DNA of 64,000 bases from [Flexibacter] sp. ATCC 35208 (GCF_001975825.1 NZ_MTKN01000035.1:1-64000), one strand, 5' to 3'. Counted from the stretch's first letter, positions 7,948 to 17,856 are shown. A program made the numbers and translations. Notes: generated by a model from the letters alone, not told the origin.

Positions 7948-9420
7948 ATGCCTGCCGGAAAATCAAAACCGAAATTTGTAGAGGACGGACTTACCTTTGA
8001 CGATGTACTTCTGGTTCCAGCCTACTCTGAAGTCTTGCCCAGAGACGTTAATATCAGCACGCAACTTACTAAAACTTTACGCCTGAACATTCCAATGGTC
8101 TCTGCTGCCATGGATACCGTTACAGAAGCTAATCTGGCCATCTCTTTGGCACGCCAGGGTGGTATCGGTATTCTGCACAAGAATATGTCCATTGAAAAAC
8201 AGGCCGAGCAAGTACGTAAGGTAAAGCGTAGTGAAAACGGGCTGATCCTCGATCCGGTGACTCTGCATGCAAATGCATCTATCGGAGAAGCGCTCCGCCT
8301 GATGAAAGAAAACAGCATCGGTGGTATTCCTATCATAGACGAAAGCAAAAAGCTCGTTGGTATCCTTACCAACCGTGACCTTCGTTTTGAAAAGAACATG
8401 AAACGCGTTGTAAGCGAAGTAATGACTTCTCAGAACCTTGTAACTGCACCAGAAGGTACCGATCTGAAGAAAGCAGAGAAGATCCTTCAACAGAATAAAA
8501 TCGAGAAATTACCAGTAGTTGGTAAGAATGGTAAACTTGTAGGATTAATCACTTACCGTGATATTCTGCAGCTGACCAGCTATCCAAATGCTATCAAAGA
8601 TGAATATGGTCGTCTCCTTGTAGGCGCCGCATTAGGTATCACTCCTGATGTACTGGAAAGAGCACAGGCACTCATCAACGTTGGTGTAGATGTAGTATGT
8701 CTCGATAGCTCACACGGTCACTCAATAGGTGTACTGAATGGTCTGAGAAAACTGAAGAAAACCTTCCCTAAATTACAGGTGATTGCAGGTAACGTAGCTA
8801 CCGGCGATGGTGCACTGGCACTTGCTGAAGCAGGTGCTGATGCAGTGAAAGTAGGTGTTGGACCGGGTTCTATCTGTACTACCCGTGTAGTAACAGGTGC
8901 TGGTTTCCCTCAGCTCTCTGCTGTGATGAATGCAGCTACTGCACTGAAAAAACTGGGTGTACCGGTTATTGCAGATGGTGGTATCCGTTATACCGGTGAT
9001 ATGGTGAAGGCTCTCGCTGCAGGTGCATCCTGCGTAATGGCTGGCTCTATCTTCGCTGGTACTGAAGAAAGCCCTGGAGAAACTATCATCTACGAAGGAC
9101 GTAAGTTCAAATCATATCGTGGTATGGGTTCTCTGGAAGCGATGGTAGAAGGTTCCAAAGATCGTTACTTCCAGGATGAAGATGATATCAGGAAACTGGT
9201 ACCAGAAGGTATCGTAGGTCGTGTACCTTACAAAGGTAACCTGGGTGAAGTGATTCAACAGTATGTAGGCGGTCTCCGTGCTGGTATGGGTCTGACTGGT
9301 TCTAAAGATATCAAAGCACTGCAGGCAGCACAGTTTATCAGGATCTCTTCGGCTACTGTAAAGGAAAATCACCCACATGATGTGGTGATCACCAAGGAAG
9401 CACCGAACTATAGCAGATAA
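7948..9420 (+). CDS. guaB: IMP dehydrogenase
   Basis: GuaB oxidises IMP to XMP with NAD, the committed step of GMP synthesis. The 490-residue protein shows the TIM-barrel start LTFDDVLLVPAYSEVLP, a pair of CBS domains inserted at about 95-210, the catalytic loop GPGSICTTR with the active-site Cys near residue 309, the IMP-binding ADGGIRY motif, and the mobile flap with GMGSLEAM. The CBS domains are the known site of nucleotide feedback. It is a single-gene unit with its own promoter at 7904-7911 and terminator at 9439-9475. Confidence 0.97.
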   Translation: MPAGKSKPKFVEDGLTFDDVLLVPAYSEVLPRDVNISTQLTKTLRLNIPMVSAAMDTVTEANLAISLARQGGIGILHKNMSIEKQAEQVRKVKRSENGLILDPVTLHANASIGEALRLMKENSIGGIPIIDESKKLVGILTNRDLRFEKNMKRVVSEVMTSQNLVTAPEGTDLKKAEKILQQNKIEKLPVVGKNGKLVGLITYRDILQLTSYPNAIKDEYGRLLVGAALGITPDVLERAQALINVGVDVVCLDSSHGHSIGVLNGLRKLKKTFPKLQVIAGNVATGDGALALAEAGADAVKVGVGPGSICTTRVVTGAGFPQLSAVMNAATALKKLGVPVIADGGIRYTGDMVKALAAGASCVMAGSIFAGTEESPGETIIYEGRKFKSYRGMGSLEAMVEGSKDRYFQDEDDIRKLVPEGIVGRVPYKGNLGEVIQQYVGGLRAGMGLTGSKDIKALQAAQFIRISSATVKENHPHDVVITKEAPNYSR

Positions 9421-9438
9421 TTAATGATAAAATAATGG

Positions 9439-9475
9439 AAGGGAGTGTATCAAAAGCATGATACGCTCCCTTTTT
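9439..9475 (+). terminator. guaB terminator
   Basis: The stem GGGAGTGTATCA / TGATACGCTCCC contains one G-U wobble, has a six-base loop and is followed by five Ts. It begins 20 nt after the guaB stop. Confidence 0.87.
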
Positions 9476-9638
9476 CATTGAAAATGGTTTTCATTACCCG
9501 TTGGTGAATTCCCTCTTTCATGAATGTTTTATTTGGATACCCACTGGAGTCAGGGAGTTATTTAAGCGATCCGCAGCGTCTAATTTTACTTTTATGTTTC
9601 CCCCTTTTTTATTTTGATGCCGCTTAGTCATAATCCTT

Positions 9639-9646
9639 ATTTTTGA
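9639..9646 (+). promoter_or_regulatory. lnt promoter (-7 box), short leader
   Basis: TATTTTTG matches TAnnTTTG perfectly, with a TTG at 9615-9617 at a suitable -33 distance. Six bases separate it from the lnt ATG, so the leader would be absent or a few bases long. Confidence 0.6.
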
Positions 9647-9652
9647 CCCGCT

Positions 9653-11242
9653 ATGGCAAAACGTTATTTACCCGCTATTTTGAGCCTTACAGGCAGCCTG
9701 CTACTCTGGGCAGCATGGCCGACCTCACCCCTTACCTTTTTGATTTTCATTGCATTTATCCCCCTGCTTCGGCTGGCGGATATTGTTGAGAACAGATCCC
9801 GCTTTTTCGGATGCGCCTTCCTGTTACTCTTCTGCTGGAATGTAGCCACTACCTGGTGGGTGGGCAATACCACCGTGCCTGCCAGCGGTGTAGCCGCCAA
9901 TCTGCTCAATACCCTGTTCATGCTTGTACCCGTGATGGGATACCGCAGAACCCGTAAATGGGTGAGTCCAACCCTTGCTTATTTTACGTTCATTGTCTAC
10001 TGGATGACGTTTGAATACATCCACCTGCAATGGGAACTTAGCTGGCCATGGCTCAGCCTTGGCAACGCTTTTGCCATGCATCCTACATTGGTACAATGGT
10101 ATGAATATACAGGCGTAAGTGGTGGTACATTGTGGATACTGGCTACGAACCTTGCGATTTACCATGTTTGGTTTCAGTATAAATTTTACAAACGGTCTGT
10201 TGTAAAACAGATCTGGAAGCCGGTATTGATACTGGTGGTGCCATTGCTGATAAGTGGCGTCATTGACACTGGGCTGCATGCACCCCAAAAAACTACCGAA
10301 GTCGTTGTGGTACAACCCAATATTGACCCTTACGATAAATTTGCAGATGAAAATGAATCGCTGGAAGTTAATAAAATGCTTCAGCTCACTGAAGAGAAAA
10401 TTGACTCCAATACCGCTTTTATCGTATGGCCTGAAACAGCCCTTTTTGTTCATGGTGCGTGGGAAGACAAAATCGCTTACGAAAATTTTACGCAAAGGAT
10501 CCGGTTATTATTACACAAATATCCAAAAGCCAGCCTTGTAACTGGTGCCGTTACACTAAAGCGGTACGAGAAAAATGATGAAGCCTCTACATCTGCCCGC
10601 CATAATGCTGATGGCGATATGGTATATGATGTATTCAATGCCGGTGTGCTTATTGATACATCGAACGTAGTGCAGGTCTATCATAAATCTAAACTGGTAC
10701 CGGGGGTTGAGTTGATCCCTTATGTTCACTACCTGAAATTTATGGATTACCTGGCCCTGGATCTTGGTGGTATTAGCGGTAGCTATGGCCGTACACCGGG
10801 TGTAGAAGTCATGGAAAACAAGGCTGAAAACATAAAGGTATTCCCTACTATCTGTTATGAATCTGTATATGGGGAATTTGTGGCTGAGCATGTAAGAAAA
10901 GGTGCGAACATTCTTTTTATCATGACCAATGATGGCTGGTGGGGAAATACCGAAGGCCACCGTCAGCACCTGCAATATGCCCGACTGCGTGCTATTGAAA
11001 CACGCCGTTGGGTGGCCAGAAGCGCCAATACCGGCATCTCGGCATTCATAGATCCGGAAGGAAATATTACAGCATCTCTCCCTTACTGGCAGGAGGGTGT
11101 TTTAAAAGCACGTGTAACACCAGGCAATTATATGACGTTCTATGTAAAATATGGAGACTTATTGTCAAAGGCGGCTGTTCTATTTTGTATATTGCTGATC
11201 CTTTACAGTTTCTTTTTGCGGCTGACACGTAAACGTTTGTAA
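9653..11242 (+). CDS. lnt: Apolipoprotein N-acyltransferase
   Basis: Lnt is the inner-membrane enzyme that adds the third acyl chain to the N-terminal Cys of lipoproteins. The 529-residue protein has several hydrophobic helices in the first 205 residues, then a nitrilase-fold periplasmic domain carrying the catalytic triad: Glu in VWPETAL (near 260), Lys in YHKSKLVPG (near 344) and Cys in ICYES (near 400), and a last membrane helix near 505. All three catalytic residues are present, so it should be active. The window encodes several lipoproteins that would be its substrates. Confidence 0.94.
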   Translation: MAKRYLPAILSLTGSLLLWAAWPTSPLTFLIFIAFIPLLRLADIVENRSRFFGCAFLLLFCWNVATTWWVGNTTVPASGVAANLLNTLFMLVPVMGYRRTRKWVSPTLAYFTFIVYWMTFEYIHLQWELSWPWLSLGNAFAMHPTLVQWYEYTGVSGGTLWILATNLAIYHVWFQYKFYKRSVVKQIWKPVLILVVPLLISGVIDTGLHAPQKTTEVVVVQPNIDPYDKFADENESLEVNKMLQLTEEKIDSNTAFIVWPETALFVHGAWEDKIAYENFTQRIRLLLHKYPKASLVTGAVTLKRYEKNDEASTSARHNADGDMVYDVFNAGVLIDTSNVVQVYHKSKLVPGVELIPYVHYLKFMDYLALDLGGISGSYGRTPGVEVMENKAENIKVFPTICYESVYGEFVAEHVRKGANILFIMTNDGWWGNTEGHRQHLQYARLRAIETRRWVARSANTGISAFIDPEGNITASLPYWQEGVLKARVTPGNYMTFYVKYGDLLSKAAVLFCILLILYSFFLRLTRKRL

Positions 11243-11334
11243 ACATCAATAAAATCTATTTTACGTTACCGCTTGCTCCTCAATATATATTTCCGCGCCA
11301 ACATAATATCGTATTCAAATAAATTATTTTTCTG

Positions 11335-12129
11335 ATGCCGAATAAACTTTCTACCCAAAATATTCATCTAAGAGAAGAGAGATCCATATTGGTATTGCTG
11401 CATGGATTTGCTGAAAATTCGGGGATCTGGAATGTGCAGAAAGAATATTTAAGTGAATACTTTGAAGTAATTGCGCTGGATTTACCGGGAGTTGGCAATA
11501 ATCCGCTCACCACTGCGTTGACTATTGATAGCATGGCTGATAATGTCTATACCTCATTACAGTCTGCCGGTATAGAAAAAGCGGTGATCATCGGCCACTC
11601 CATGGGTGGATATGTAGCCCTCGCTATTGCAGAAAAGTACCCATCAATACTACAGGGAATGGGCTTGTTCCATTCTACAGCCCTCGCTGATACCGAAGAG
11701 AAGAAAGAAGCGCGCCGTAAATCCATCAAACTGATGGAACAATATGGCAGTGAAGCATTTATCAGGCAAGCATTTCCAAATATGTTCAGCCCGGGTTTTA
11801 AGGCGAAACATCCGGAAAGTGTTGAAGCATATGTGAACATGGGCATTGCTTGTCCCCTTGCTTCTATGGAAGCATATTATGAAGCCATGATAACAAGACC
11901 TGACCGCACCGCCGTGTTGTCATCTATACAAGTACCAGTGCTGTTTGTAATCGGAAAAGATGATACAGCCGTTCCTCTTCAAAGTGTATTGCCACAGGTG
12001 TCCCTTCCACGGACAAGCAGCATTTACATTTTTGAAGAAACAGGCCACATGGGCATGTGGGAAGTTCCCACTGCCAGCAATCAGCTCTTGCATCAGTTTA
12101 CTCTTTTTTGCCAAGATCAAAAATTGTGA
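11335..12129 (+). CDS. Alpha/beta-fold hydrolase
   Basis: A 264-residue serine hydrolase of the alpha/beta fold. The oxyanion-hole motif LLHGFAEN lies near residue 24, the nucleophile elbow GHSMGGY near residue 88, an Asp in the VIGKDDTAVP strand near 207 and the catalytic His in EETGHMG near 240. No signal peptide is seen, so it is probably cytosolic. Substrate cannot be told from sequence; related proteins include esterases and menaquinone-pathway-like hydrolases. Its stop codon overlaps the GTG start of the following PKD protein in the arrangement GTGA, suggesting translational coupling. Just upstream is a weak -7 box, TATTTTTC (11325-11332), two bases before the ATG. Confidence 0.85.
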   Translation: MPNKLSTQNIHLREERSILVLLHGFAENSGIWNVQKEYLSEYFEVIALDLPGVGNNPLTTALTIDSMADNVYTSLQSAGIEKAVIIGHSMGGYVALAIAEKYPSILQGMGLFHSTALADTEEKKEARRKSIKLMEQYGSEAFIRQAFPNMFSPGFKAKHPESVEAYVNMGIACPLASMEAYYEAMITRPDRTAVLSSIQVPVLFVIGKDDTAVPLQSVLPQVSLPRTSSIYIFEETGHMGMWEVPTASNQLLHQFTLFCQDQKL

Positions 12130-14789
12130 AAAGAACCCTTCTATTGCTCCTGATACTCTCCTATGGATTGATTTCCAAAGCTTCCCATATCATTGGGGGA
12201 GAGATGTCGCATAAGTACGTATCAAGTACCACTACTACCGTTACCTACCAGGTGACACTGAAGCTATACCGGGTGTGTGATGAAGCTGATAACCTGGCCG
12301 AATTGCCTAACTCTGTATACTTTGCAGTGTTCAGTAATGCTGATAACAGTCAGCTTTCCGGCTCTCCTTTCCTGATATCACAAACCAACAAGCAGACCAT
12401 AGAATCCGGAACGGCAGACCCTTGTATTGTTAATCCTCCTAAGATCTGTTTTCAGATTGGTACATATGTAGGAACGGTGACAGTGCCTATAAGTACGGCA
12501 GGATACACAGTGTCATTCCAGACCTGTTGTCGCGACTACACCATGGCGAACATCGTGGATACGCACAAGGCGAATGATGCAACCAACTATCCGGGTAATG
12601 GTGCCACTTACTTTACAGAATTGCCGGGTACTACCAATAATTTTATCACGAACTCAAGTCCTGTATTCAATAAGGATGAAGCTGTCCTGGTTTGTGCCAA
12701 TAAGAAATTTACTTACGATTTCTCTGCGACTGATCCTGATGGTGATAGTATTGTGTATGTATTCTGTGCAGCTTATGCTGGTGGTAAAGTCACCAATGGT
12801 GGAGATAAATATGCGACACCACCTGCTGCCGTAGCACCACCTTATTCTTCCGTTCCTTACAAAAGTCCATATACAGGTACGACTCCCCTGGGAGATGATG
12901 CCTATATCGTATCCAATTCCGGTTTGATCACTGGTATTGCACCTGATCCGGGAAAATATGTGGTCACTGTATGTGCCTATGAATATCGCGATGGTCAATT
13001 ACTTGGTATTCACAGAAAGGATTTTCACATGATCGTCACTACCTGCGTACGCGAAGTGGAAGCAGCTATGCCGGATAAATACGATGATTGTTCAGGGTAC
13101 ACCATTACCTTCCTGAACTACAGTACGGAGGGTAAAACCTATGACTGGGATTTTGGGGATGGCACCACTTATACCACTACCAGCACAGATCCTTTTACAC
13201 ATACCTATGCTGCAGAAGGTGTATACAATGTAAAACTCTGGGTAGATAGTACCAGCAATTGCGGCGACAGCGCAACTGCCGTGGTATATGTATATCCTAA
13301 GCTCACGCCAGATATGCGTATCGTAGGATTGTGTAGTAATACAACAACGACATTCACCAATACTTCGACCACCACCAGTGCTACAGATGCCATCGCTACT
13401 TACAGGTGGGACTTTGGCGATACCAGTACAGCAGCAGATACTTCATGGTCTTCTGTAGCTTCGTATAAATATCCAGGTGCAGGCACTTATACTGTCATTC
13501 TGGATGTCACTACAACAAATGGTTGTGTCAGGTCCGATACCAGTACGATCGTTGTTTACGACAATCCACCTATTACCACCACACCAGATACCCTTCTTTG
13601 TATCCGCAACTCATTGCAGCTCTCTGCAGAAAGTGTAGTGGATGGACAGGTAGTAACCGGCTCCTACACCTGGACACCTGATTATAATATTACCAACGCC
13701 AATACTGCGACACCGACCGTCAGTCCAAAAATGGATACGGCTTATACCGTAACGTTTACAGATGGAACAGGTTGTACGAATACCGCGATAGTGAATATTG
13801 ATGTACGTGATACGCTCATTGTAAGAACAATTGCTGATAGTACAGTTTGTACGGGTGATACCCTGCATATCAGGTCTTTCGCGGATGGGGATTACCCCCT
13901 TACATGGTATGATGTATCCACCAATACACAGGTGGGCGACAGCAGCATTCTTATAATTGTACCTCCCTCTCCAGATGTAACATATGCGGTAGTGGCCAGT
14001 CTGGGTGATTGCAGCGGATATGATACGGTGAGCTTAAAAGTGGTAGATCCCCCTGTTGCTTATGCCGGGGAAGACACTACTATCTGCTATGGAGACCAGG
14101 TCACCCTGACTGCATCTGGTGGCTCCTATTATCAATGGACGCCGACCTTTTATTTAACGGCTCCTAACCAGTCAACAACTGTGGCTAAGCCAACAGATAC
14201 GACACAATATATTGTTACTGTCACTGACACCAAGGGTTGTCCCAGACCGGTGACTGATACAGTTCAGATCAACGTGGTACCCCAGGTACATGCATTTGCG
14301 GGTAATGATACCATTGCAATCCTGAACCAGCCATTCACACTACATGCTACCGGCGGCGTAACTTATGTGTGGACCCCGGCAGATGGATTGGACAATCCAA
14401 CTATCGACACCCCCACAACGACTATCAATCATGATATTACATATACCGTAACTGCCTATACGGCTGAGGGCTGCTCCGGTACAGATGCGATTAACCTCCG
14501 TTTCATAGTAGGTCCGGACATCTATGTACCTACTGGTTTCTCGCCTAACGGTGACGGGCAAAATGATATCTTCAGACCATTGCCGGTAGGCATTACCCAA
14601 TTGGAATTCTTCAGGGTATTTGACCGTTGGGGAAAACTTATGTACAGTACGACTGAATACCTGCAGGGCTGGGATGGTAATTATGATGGCAAACCCGCTG
14701 CTATCGGCACTTACGTATGGGTAGTGCAGGGTAAGAACGTAAACAGCGAGACAGTGATCCGCAAAGGCACTGTTACCTTGATCAGATAA
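12126..14789 (+). CDS. Large PKD-domain surface protein with type B (gliding-motility) C-terminal sorting domain
   Basis: An 887-residue secreted protein. After a signal peptide ending near SKASH comes a conserved N-terminal region (about 20-320, beginning HIIGGEMS), PKD domains with the YDWDFGDGT (near 338) and YRWDFGDTS (near 425) cores, further Ig-like beta repeats, and a C-terminal domain starting DIYVPTGFSPNGDGQ (near 797). That domain is the type B sorting signal of the type IX system, which takes proteins through SprA to the cell surface. The start is GTG at 12126, within the hydrolase stop; the frame can be opened to 12057 but that would disrupt the signal peptide. The domain types suggest adhesion or matrix roles. 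Paralog at 14929. Confidence 0.88.
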   Translation: MKRTLLLLLILSYGLISKASHIIGGEMSHKYVSSTTTTVTYQVTLKLYRVCDEADNLAELPNSVYFAVFSNADNSQLSGSPFLISQTNKQTIESGTADPCIVNPPKICFQIGTYVGTVTVPISTAGYTVSFQTCCRDYTMANIVDTHKANDATNYPGNGATYFTELPGTTNNFITNSSPVFNKDEAVLVCANKKFTYDFSATDPDGDSIVYVFCAAYAGGKVTNGGDKYATPPAAVAPPYSSVPYKSPYTGTTPLGDDAYIVSNSGLITGIAPDPGKYVVTVCAYEYRDGQLLGIHRKDFHMIVTTCVREVEAAMPDKYDDCSGYTITFLNYSTEGKTYDWDFGDGTTYTTTSTDPFTHTYAAEGVYNVKLWVDSTSNCGDSATAVVYVYPKLTPDMRIVGLCSNTTTTFTNTSTTTSATDAIATYRWDFGDTSTAADTSWSSVASYKYPGAGTYTVILDVTTTNGCVRSDTSTIVVYDNPPITTTPDTLLCIRNSLQLSAESVVDGQVVTGSYTWTPDYNITNANTATPTVSPKMDTAYTVTFTDGTGCTNTAIVNIDVRDTLIVRTIADSTVCTGDTLHIRSFADGDYPLTWYDVSTNTQVGDSSILIIVPPSPDVTYAVVASLGDCSGYDTVSLKVVDPPVAYAGEDTTICYGDQVTLTASGGSYYQWTPTFYLTAPNQSTTVAKPTDTTQYIVTVTDTKGCPRPVTDTVQINVVPQVHAFAGNDTIAILNQPFTLHATGGVTYVWTPADGLDNPTIDTPTTTINHDITYTVTAYTAEGCSGTDAINLRFIVGPDIYVPTGFSPNGDGQNDIFRPLPVGITQLEFFRVFDRWGKLMYSTTEYLQGWDGNYDGKPAAIGTYVWVVQGKNVNSETVIRKGTVTLIR

Positions 14790-14795
14790 TATTTC

Positions 14796-14817
14796 GGAAT
14801 CCGCTCATGCGGATTCC
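14796..14817 (+). terminator. Hairpin after the first PKD protein
   Basis: A perfect 9-bp stem GGAATCCGC / GCGGATTCC with a four-base loop starts seven bases after the stop. Only a weak T-rich tract follows, so termination may be partial. Confidence 0.6.
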
Positions 14818-14928
14818 AATTGTTTTCAAACCCCTTCATATGGCGATTTAATTCATTCGCCCATCTCCTTTTTTTTATTTATATTCCTATAGTTAAGTCT
14901 TCGTAGAGCTCATGCACAACCCCAACTA

Positions 14929-16857
14929 ATGCATAGATCTATTATTCTGTTTATTTGCTGTAGTTTGATCCACGTTGCTGCTGCTGGTTACCATATTATT
15001 GGTGGCGAGATATATTATGCTTTTATAGCCATGAATCCTGATGGTACCTACAAGTATCAGATTACACTTAAACTATACAGGAATGCTGATTTCACCTGTG
15101 GTGAAATTCAGGGCTGCCTGGATCACTTTGAAGATCCGGTGCCTGTGAATATTTATACTTCCGGTGGTTCCCGGGTTGTAAATGCCAGGTTACTATTTAT
15201 CAAAGAACGTTATCCGCTGCGCGATACATTGCGGAATCCTTGTTTGGCGCCACGCGCCCAAAACCTGGAAGTAGCTATTTACAGGGATACCTTATCACTC
15301 AGACCTATCCTGGGAGGTTACTATGTCGTCTACCAGCGATGCTGCCGGGGAGAAAAGCTCGCCAACATCAACAATTCAGAACATGAAGGCTCCACTTTCT
15401 ACTGCATGATACCCGGTACAGAAAGCCGTCCGACGAACAAGAGCGCTTTCTTTGCCAAAGATGCAGCCATTGTGATCTGCGCCAATATGCCGCTGTATTA
15501 CGATTACTCTGCCTCCGACCCCGATGGTGATAGTCTGACCTATAGTTTGTGCAGTGCCCTCACCGGGGGCGCCAGCCGTAATGAAGCCGCCAGCGCCAAT
15601 CCGCCCCCATATAATAATGTTGTGAGCTATAAGTCACCTTATTCGGGATCAAATCCAATGGGTGGCACACCACAGGTGTCTATTGACAACAATGGATTTT
15701 TAACAGGTGTACCGCCCAAAGAAGGTCAATACGTAGTATCCGTATGTGTGACAGAGTTCGATCGCCGCACAGGCAAAATGATAGGTACTCATCACAAAGA
15801 CATCCTGCTCACCGTTTTTAACTGTAACACCAAAATCACCGCCGGCTTCCCTCCTACCCTTCAGAACTGTGTACCCGATCCAGACCTCAGTGTACTCATG
15901 CCCAATACCAGCAATGCGGGATATACTTCCACCTATTACTGGGACTTTGGCGATGGTACTGATACCCTGGTAACGGATAAGGCCGTGTTCAGACACCTCT
16001 ACCCTGATACCGGGCAATATGTTGTGAAATTAGTAGTGAACAGAGGACTGGCCTGTACAGATAGCACCACCGGCGTAGTGAGTAACTACCCGGGGTTGAA
16101 AGGCGATTTTGATGTAACCGGCTATTGCAAAGGCGACCGCATTCAATTTGACGATCAGTCTATTTACACTTACGGACATATTACAGACAGAAGATGGGAC
16201 CTGGGGCTAACAGGAGATAGTGTAATCAGCAGGGCCTACGGAGCGCATGTAAGCCATAACTATGAGCATGGAGGTGTCTACACCGTTTCCCTGATATTAT
16301 ACACAGATCATTCCTGTGTAGCCACCGTTACGAAAGATATCACCATCTATGAGGTCTTCCCCTTTGCCGGCAATGATACTATTCTGGCAAAAGGCCAACC
16401 CTTCACACTACATGCTTCAGGAGGGGAGTTCTTTGCCTGGGCGCCACCAGATGGATTGAGCAATGTGAATATTGCAGATCCCGAACTGAAATGGAATGAA
16501 GACGTCACCTACATACTACGCGTCTCCAATTCACAGGGATGTGTGGGATACGATACTATCAGCATCAAATACTATACAGGACCTGACATCTATGTACCCA
16601 ACGCCTTTACCCCAAATGGCGATGGAAAAAACGATCTGTTCCGTTTTATTCCTGTGGGCATCACTGAATATAATTACTTCCGCATCTTTAACCGCTGGGG
16701 CCAGGAAGTCTACTCCTCTACTGACTTCCGGCAGGGATGGGACGGCACTTACAAAGGGCAACCTGCACCAGTAGATACTTATATCTGGATACTGGAAGGA
16801 AAAGATTTCACAGGAAAAACAATTTTAAAGAAAGGCACTGTAACTTTGGTGAAGTAA
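14929..16857 (+). CDS. PKD-domain surface protein with type B C-terminal sorting domain (paralog)
   Basis: A 642-residue shorter relative of the preceding protein, with the same plan: signal peptide ending HVAAAG, the conserved N-terminal block starting YHIIGGEI, one clear PKD core YYWDFGDGT near residue 336, a weaker second beta domain, and the type B C-terminal domain starting DIYVPNAFTPNGDGK near residue 553. The pair probably arose by tandem duplication followed by loss of internal beta repeats here. Both proteins should be exported by the type IX system whose SprA channel is encoded at 22-29 kb. No PorP/SprF-like partner gene, which often accompanies type B cargo, lies nearby. Confidence 0.88.
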   Translation: MHRSIILFICCSLIHVAAAGYHIIGGEIYYAFIAMNPDGTYKYQITLKLYRNADFTCGEIQGCLDHFEDPVPVNIYTSGGSRVVNARLLFIKERYPLRDTLRNPCLAPRAQNLEVAIYRDTLSLRPILGGYYVVYQRCCRGEKLANINNSEHEGSTFYCMIPGTESRPTNKSAFFAKDAAIVICANMPLYYDYSASDPDGDSLTYSLCSALTGGASRNEAASANPPPYNNVVSYKSPYSGSNPMGGTPQVSIDNNGFLTGVPPKEGQYVVSVCVTEFDRRTGKMIGTHHKDILLTVFNCNTKITAGFPPTLQNCVPDPDLSVLMPNTSNAGYTSTYYWDFGDGTDTLVTDKAVFRHLYPDTGQYVVKLVVNRGLACTDSTTGVVSNYPGLKGDFDVTGYCKGDRIQFDDQSIYTYGHITDRRWDLGLTGDSVISRAYGAHVSHNYEHGGVYTVSLILYTDHSCVATVTKDITIYEVFPFAGNDTILAKGQPFTLHASGGEFFAWAPPDGLSNVNIADPELKWNEDVTYILRVSNSQGCVGYDTISIKYYTGPDIYVPNAFTPNGDGKNDLFRFIPVGITEYNYFRIFNRWGQEVYSSTDFRQGWDGTYKGQPAPVDTYIWILEGKDFTGKTILKKGTVTLVK

Positions 16858-16862
16858 ATAAT

Positions 16863-16870
16863 CATTTTTG
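16863..16870 (+). promoter_or_regulatory. Possible SDR-gene promoter box
   Basis: CATTTTTG differs from TAnnTTTG at one base and ends two bases before the SDR start codon. It is listed because it fits the short-gap pattern seen at folD, queE and lnt; alone it is weak. Confidence 0.3.
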
Positions 16871-16872
16871 AC

Positions 16873-17628
16873 ATGGGTATAGTACTTATTACCGGTGCCA
16901 CTGCCGGGTTTGGAGAAGCATGTGCGAGAAAGTTTGCAGCTAACGGTTATGACCTTATCCTCACAGGTAGAAGACAGGAACGGTTAACTGCTTTGCAGCA
17001 GGACCTGGAAAAAGCGAATGGCATCAAGGTGCTGCCTTTGACTTTTGATGTGCGGGATGAAAAAGCGGTGAGCAGTGCATTGGAGCAAATCCCTGATTCA
17101 TGGAAAGCGGTAGACATCCTGATCAACAATGCGGGGTTAGCATTAGGATTTTCTACAATCGATGAAGGTACTTTGTCAGATTGGGATACGATGATCGATA
17201 CGAATGTGAAGGGATTACTGTATGTATCCCGCGTAGTGATTCCATGGCTAAAAGCCCGTAAGAAAGGACATATTATCAACCTGGGGTCTACAGCTGCTAA
17301 AACTGTGTATGCAAAAGGGAATGTATACTGTGCTACCAAAGCTGCGGTAGATGCGATTTCACAGGGTATGCGTATCGATCTGCTGCCTTACTTTATAAAA
17401 GTAACGGCTATACATCCGGGTGCTGCGGAGACAGAGTTTTCAGTAGTAAGATTCAAGGGTGATGCCGGCAAAGCGGATGATGTGTACAAAGGATTTACAC
17501 CATTAAGGGCAGAAGATGTGGCAGATACCATCTATTACTGTGCTACACTACCCGCGCATGTGTGTATCAATGATTTAGTGATCACATGTACCCAGCAGGC
17601 AAATGCTATCTACACTTATAAAGAGTAA
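16873..17628 (+). CDS. SDR-family NADP-dependent oxidoreductase, YdfG-like
   Basis: A 251-residue short-chain dehydrogenase. The nucleotide-binding motif is GATAGFGEA near residue 8, with a TGRR segment after beta 2 that favours NADP, the structural NNAG motif near residue 88, and the catalytic set Ser in NLGSTA and Tyr/Lys in YCATK near residues 153-157. Overall it resembles YdfG-type enzymes that reduce 3-hydroxy acids or malonic semialdehyde, but the substrate is not fixed by sequence. It starts 15 nt after the PKD protein and is followed by a perfect hairpin at 17633-17664. Confidence 0.88.
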   Translation: MGIVLITGATAGFGEACARKFAANGYDLILTGRRQERLTALQQDLEKANGIKVLPLTFDVRDEKAVSSALEQIPDSWKAVDILINNAGLALGFSTIDEGTLSDWDTMIDTNVKGLLYVSRVVIPWLKARKKGHIINLGSTAAKTVYAKGNVYCATKAAVDAISQGMRIDLLPYFIKVTAIHPGAAETEFSVVRFKGDAGKADDVYKGFTPLRAEDVADTIYYCATLPAHVCINDLVITCTQQANAIYTYKE

Positions 17629-17632
17629 AAAG

Positions 17633-17664
17633 TTATGAAATAACACTTAGATGTTATTTCATAA
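17633..17664 (+). terminator. Hairpin after the SDR gene
   Basis: Perfect 13-bp arms TTATGAAATAACA and TGTTATTTCATAA with a six-base loop start four bases after the stop. The stem is AT-rich and no T-run follows, so it may stabilise the 3' end instead of terminating. Confidence 0.55.
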
Positions 17665-17748
17665 GCAGATATTTCTATATATATTTGAGACAGCTTACTT
17701 TTTGTCTATAAATGAATGTGGTATAATGATGGCTGACAAGGGGTTAAA

Positions 17749-17772
17749 TAATGGTATGACGAACTACCATTA
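17749..17772. promoter_or_regulatory. Operator-like inverted repeat
   Basis: TAATGGTA and TACCATTA form an exact 8-bp dyad with an 8-bp spacer, centred about 97 nt before the 48-residue ORF. The half-site spacing is typical of dimeric DNA-binding proteins. The regulator is unknown. Confidence 0.4.
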
Positions 17773-17788
17773 AAGTGGAATGTGATAC

Positions 17789-17837
17789 CTAACTATCTAT
17801 GAACTTTAAGAGTTTATTAATAATGCTAACTATCTAT
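17789..17837. repeat. 12-bp direct repeat upstream of the small ORF
   Basis: CTAACTATCTAT occurs at 17789-17800 and again at 17826-17837, a spacing of 37 bp. The second copy lies 20 bp before the small ORF start. Exact 12-bp repeats in so short a region suggest paired regulatory sites. Confidence 0.45.
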
Positions 17838-17856
17838 CCTAAAAAACCATATCCCT

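Noticed and set aside
12057..12125. Longer N-terminus for the first PKD protein
   Set aside because: It would put 23 non-signal residues before a clear signal peptide and overlap the hydrolase gene by 73 bases; GTG 12126 fits better.
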